In this document: piece after piece, positions 30,767-30,804 of the stretch
Layout of the letters: each line of letters begins with the position of its first letter
Position numbering within the stretch: the first letter of the stretch is position 1
Assembly: GCA_038325665.1 (NCBI GenBank)
Contig: JBBQJF010000012.1
Coordinates: 1 to 30,804, forward strand
Direction: 5' to 3'
DNA: 30,804 nt
Origin: CAUJGQ01 sp038325665
GTDB lineage: Bacteria; Chloroflexota; Dehalococcoidia; CAUJGQ01
Translations under genes and position numbers: made by a program
Notes under the pieces: model-generated
Seen by the model: only the letters and a program-made list of their open reading frames with translations
Databases searched by the model: none
What the model was told of the DNA's origin: nothing

Positions 30767-30804
30767 CGCGGCGGGCCGTGAACTATACAAATTCCGTGGA
30801 GATG

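Overview
The window is 30.8 kb of high-GC bacterial DNA (sampled coding stretches are about 70-75% G+C) with tightly packed genes, GTG and ATG starts and clear Shine-Dalgarno motifs. The gene set is chromosomal housekeeping: GatB, a YvcK/CofD-like protein with an N-terminal membrane region, SecG, RecJ, FabF, TldD/TldE, and a paired MaoC-type hydratase. Together with the style of the intergenic GC-rich repeats this fits a Chloroflexota lineage (Thermomicrobia/Sphaerobacter-like). That placement is inference from gene style, not from a database match. No rRNA, tRNA or CRISPR array was found.

Layout. 1-2.4 kb: the end of a small unknown protein and a SWIM zinc-finger protein. 2.7-5.3 kb: a visibly AT-richer two-gene block, a stand-alone RelA/SpoT nucleotide synthetase followed by a TIR-like/nucleoside-deoxyribosyltransferase-like protein with a long helical tail. 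It looks horizontally acquired and is the best candidate for an undescribed (probably defence or stress) system. 5.3-5.8 kb: non-coding, with a perfect 14-bp inverted repeat. 5.8-10.9 kb: TldD, TldE, a HEAT-repeat protein, a Nudix hydrolase and a GNAT acetyltransferase. 11.1-12.9 kb, minus strand: a PHP-domain phosphoesterase and a two-subunit MaoC hydratase operon with its own promoter and terminator. 13.1-21.0 kb, plus strand: S9 peptidase, then GatB, YvcK and SecG with stop/start overlaps, then a peptide-type substrate-binding protein and a SAM hydroxide adenosyltransferase. 21.2-24.6 kb: a PaaI-type thioesterase, RecJ and a divergently transcribed alpha/beta hydrolase.

24.6-28.4 kb: the 3' end of fabF is present twice. 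The intact gene lies at 27118-28362 on the minus strand, and a 90-bp copy of its last codons, including the stop, lies at 24938-25027. The 2.1 kb between the two direct repeats carries an orphan Phd/YefM-like antitoxin and a NucS/DUF91-like PD-(D/E)XK nuclease. This resembles an element inserted at, and regenerating, the 3' end of fabF, although no integrase is visible. 28.6-30.7 kb, minus strand: a B12-binding-type radical SAM protein and a small unknown protein.

Functionally, Tld proteins, the S9 peptidase and the peptide-binding protein point to peptide processing. The MaoC pair and FabF (and possibly the thioesterase) concern acyl-CoA/ACP chemistry. The RelA/TIR-like pair and the antitoxin/nuclease block are accessory cargo.
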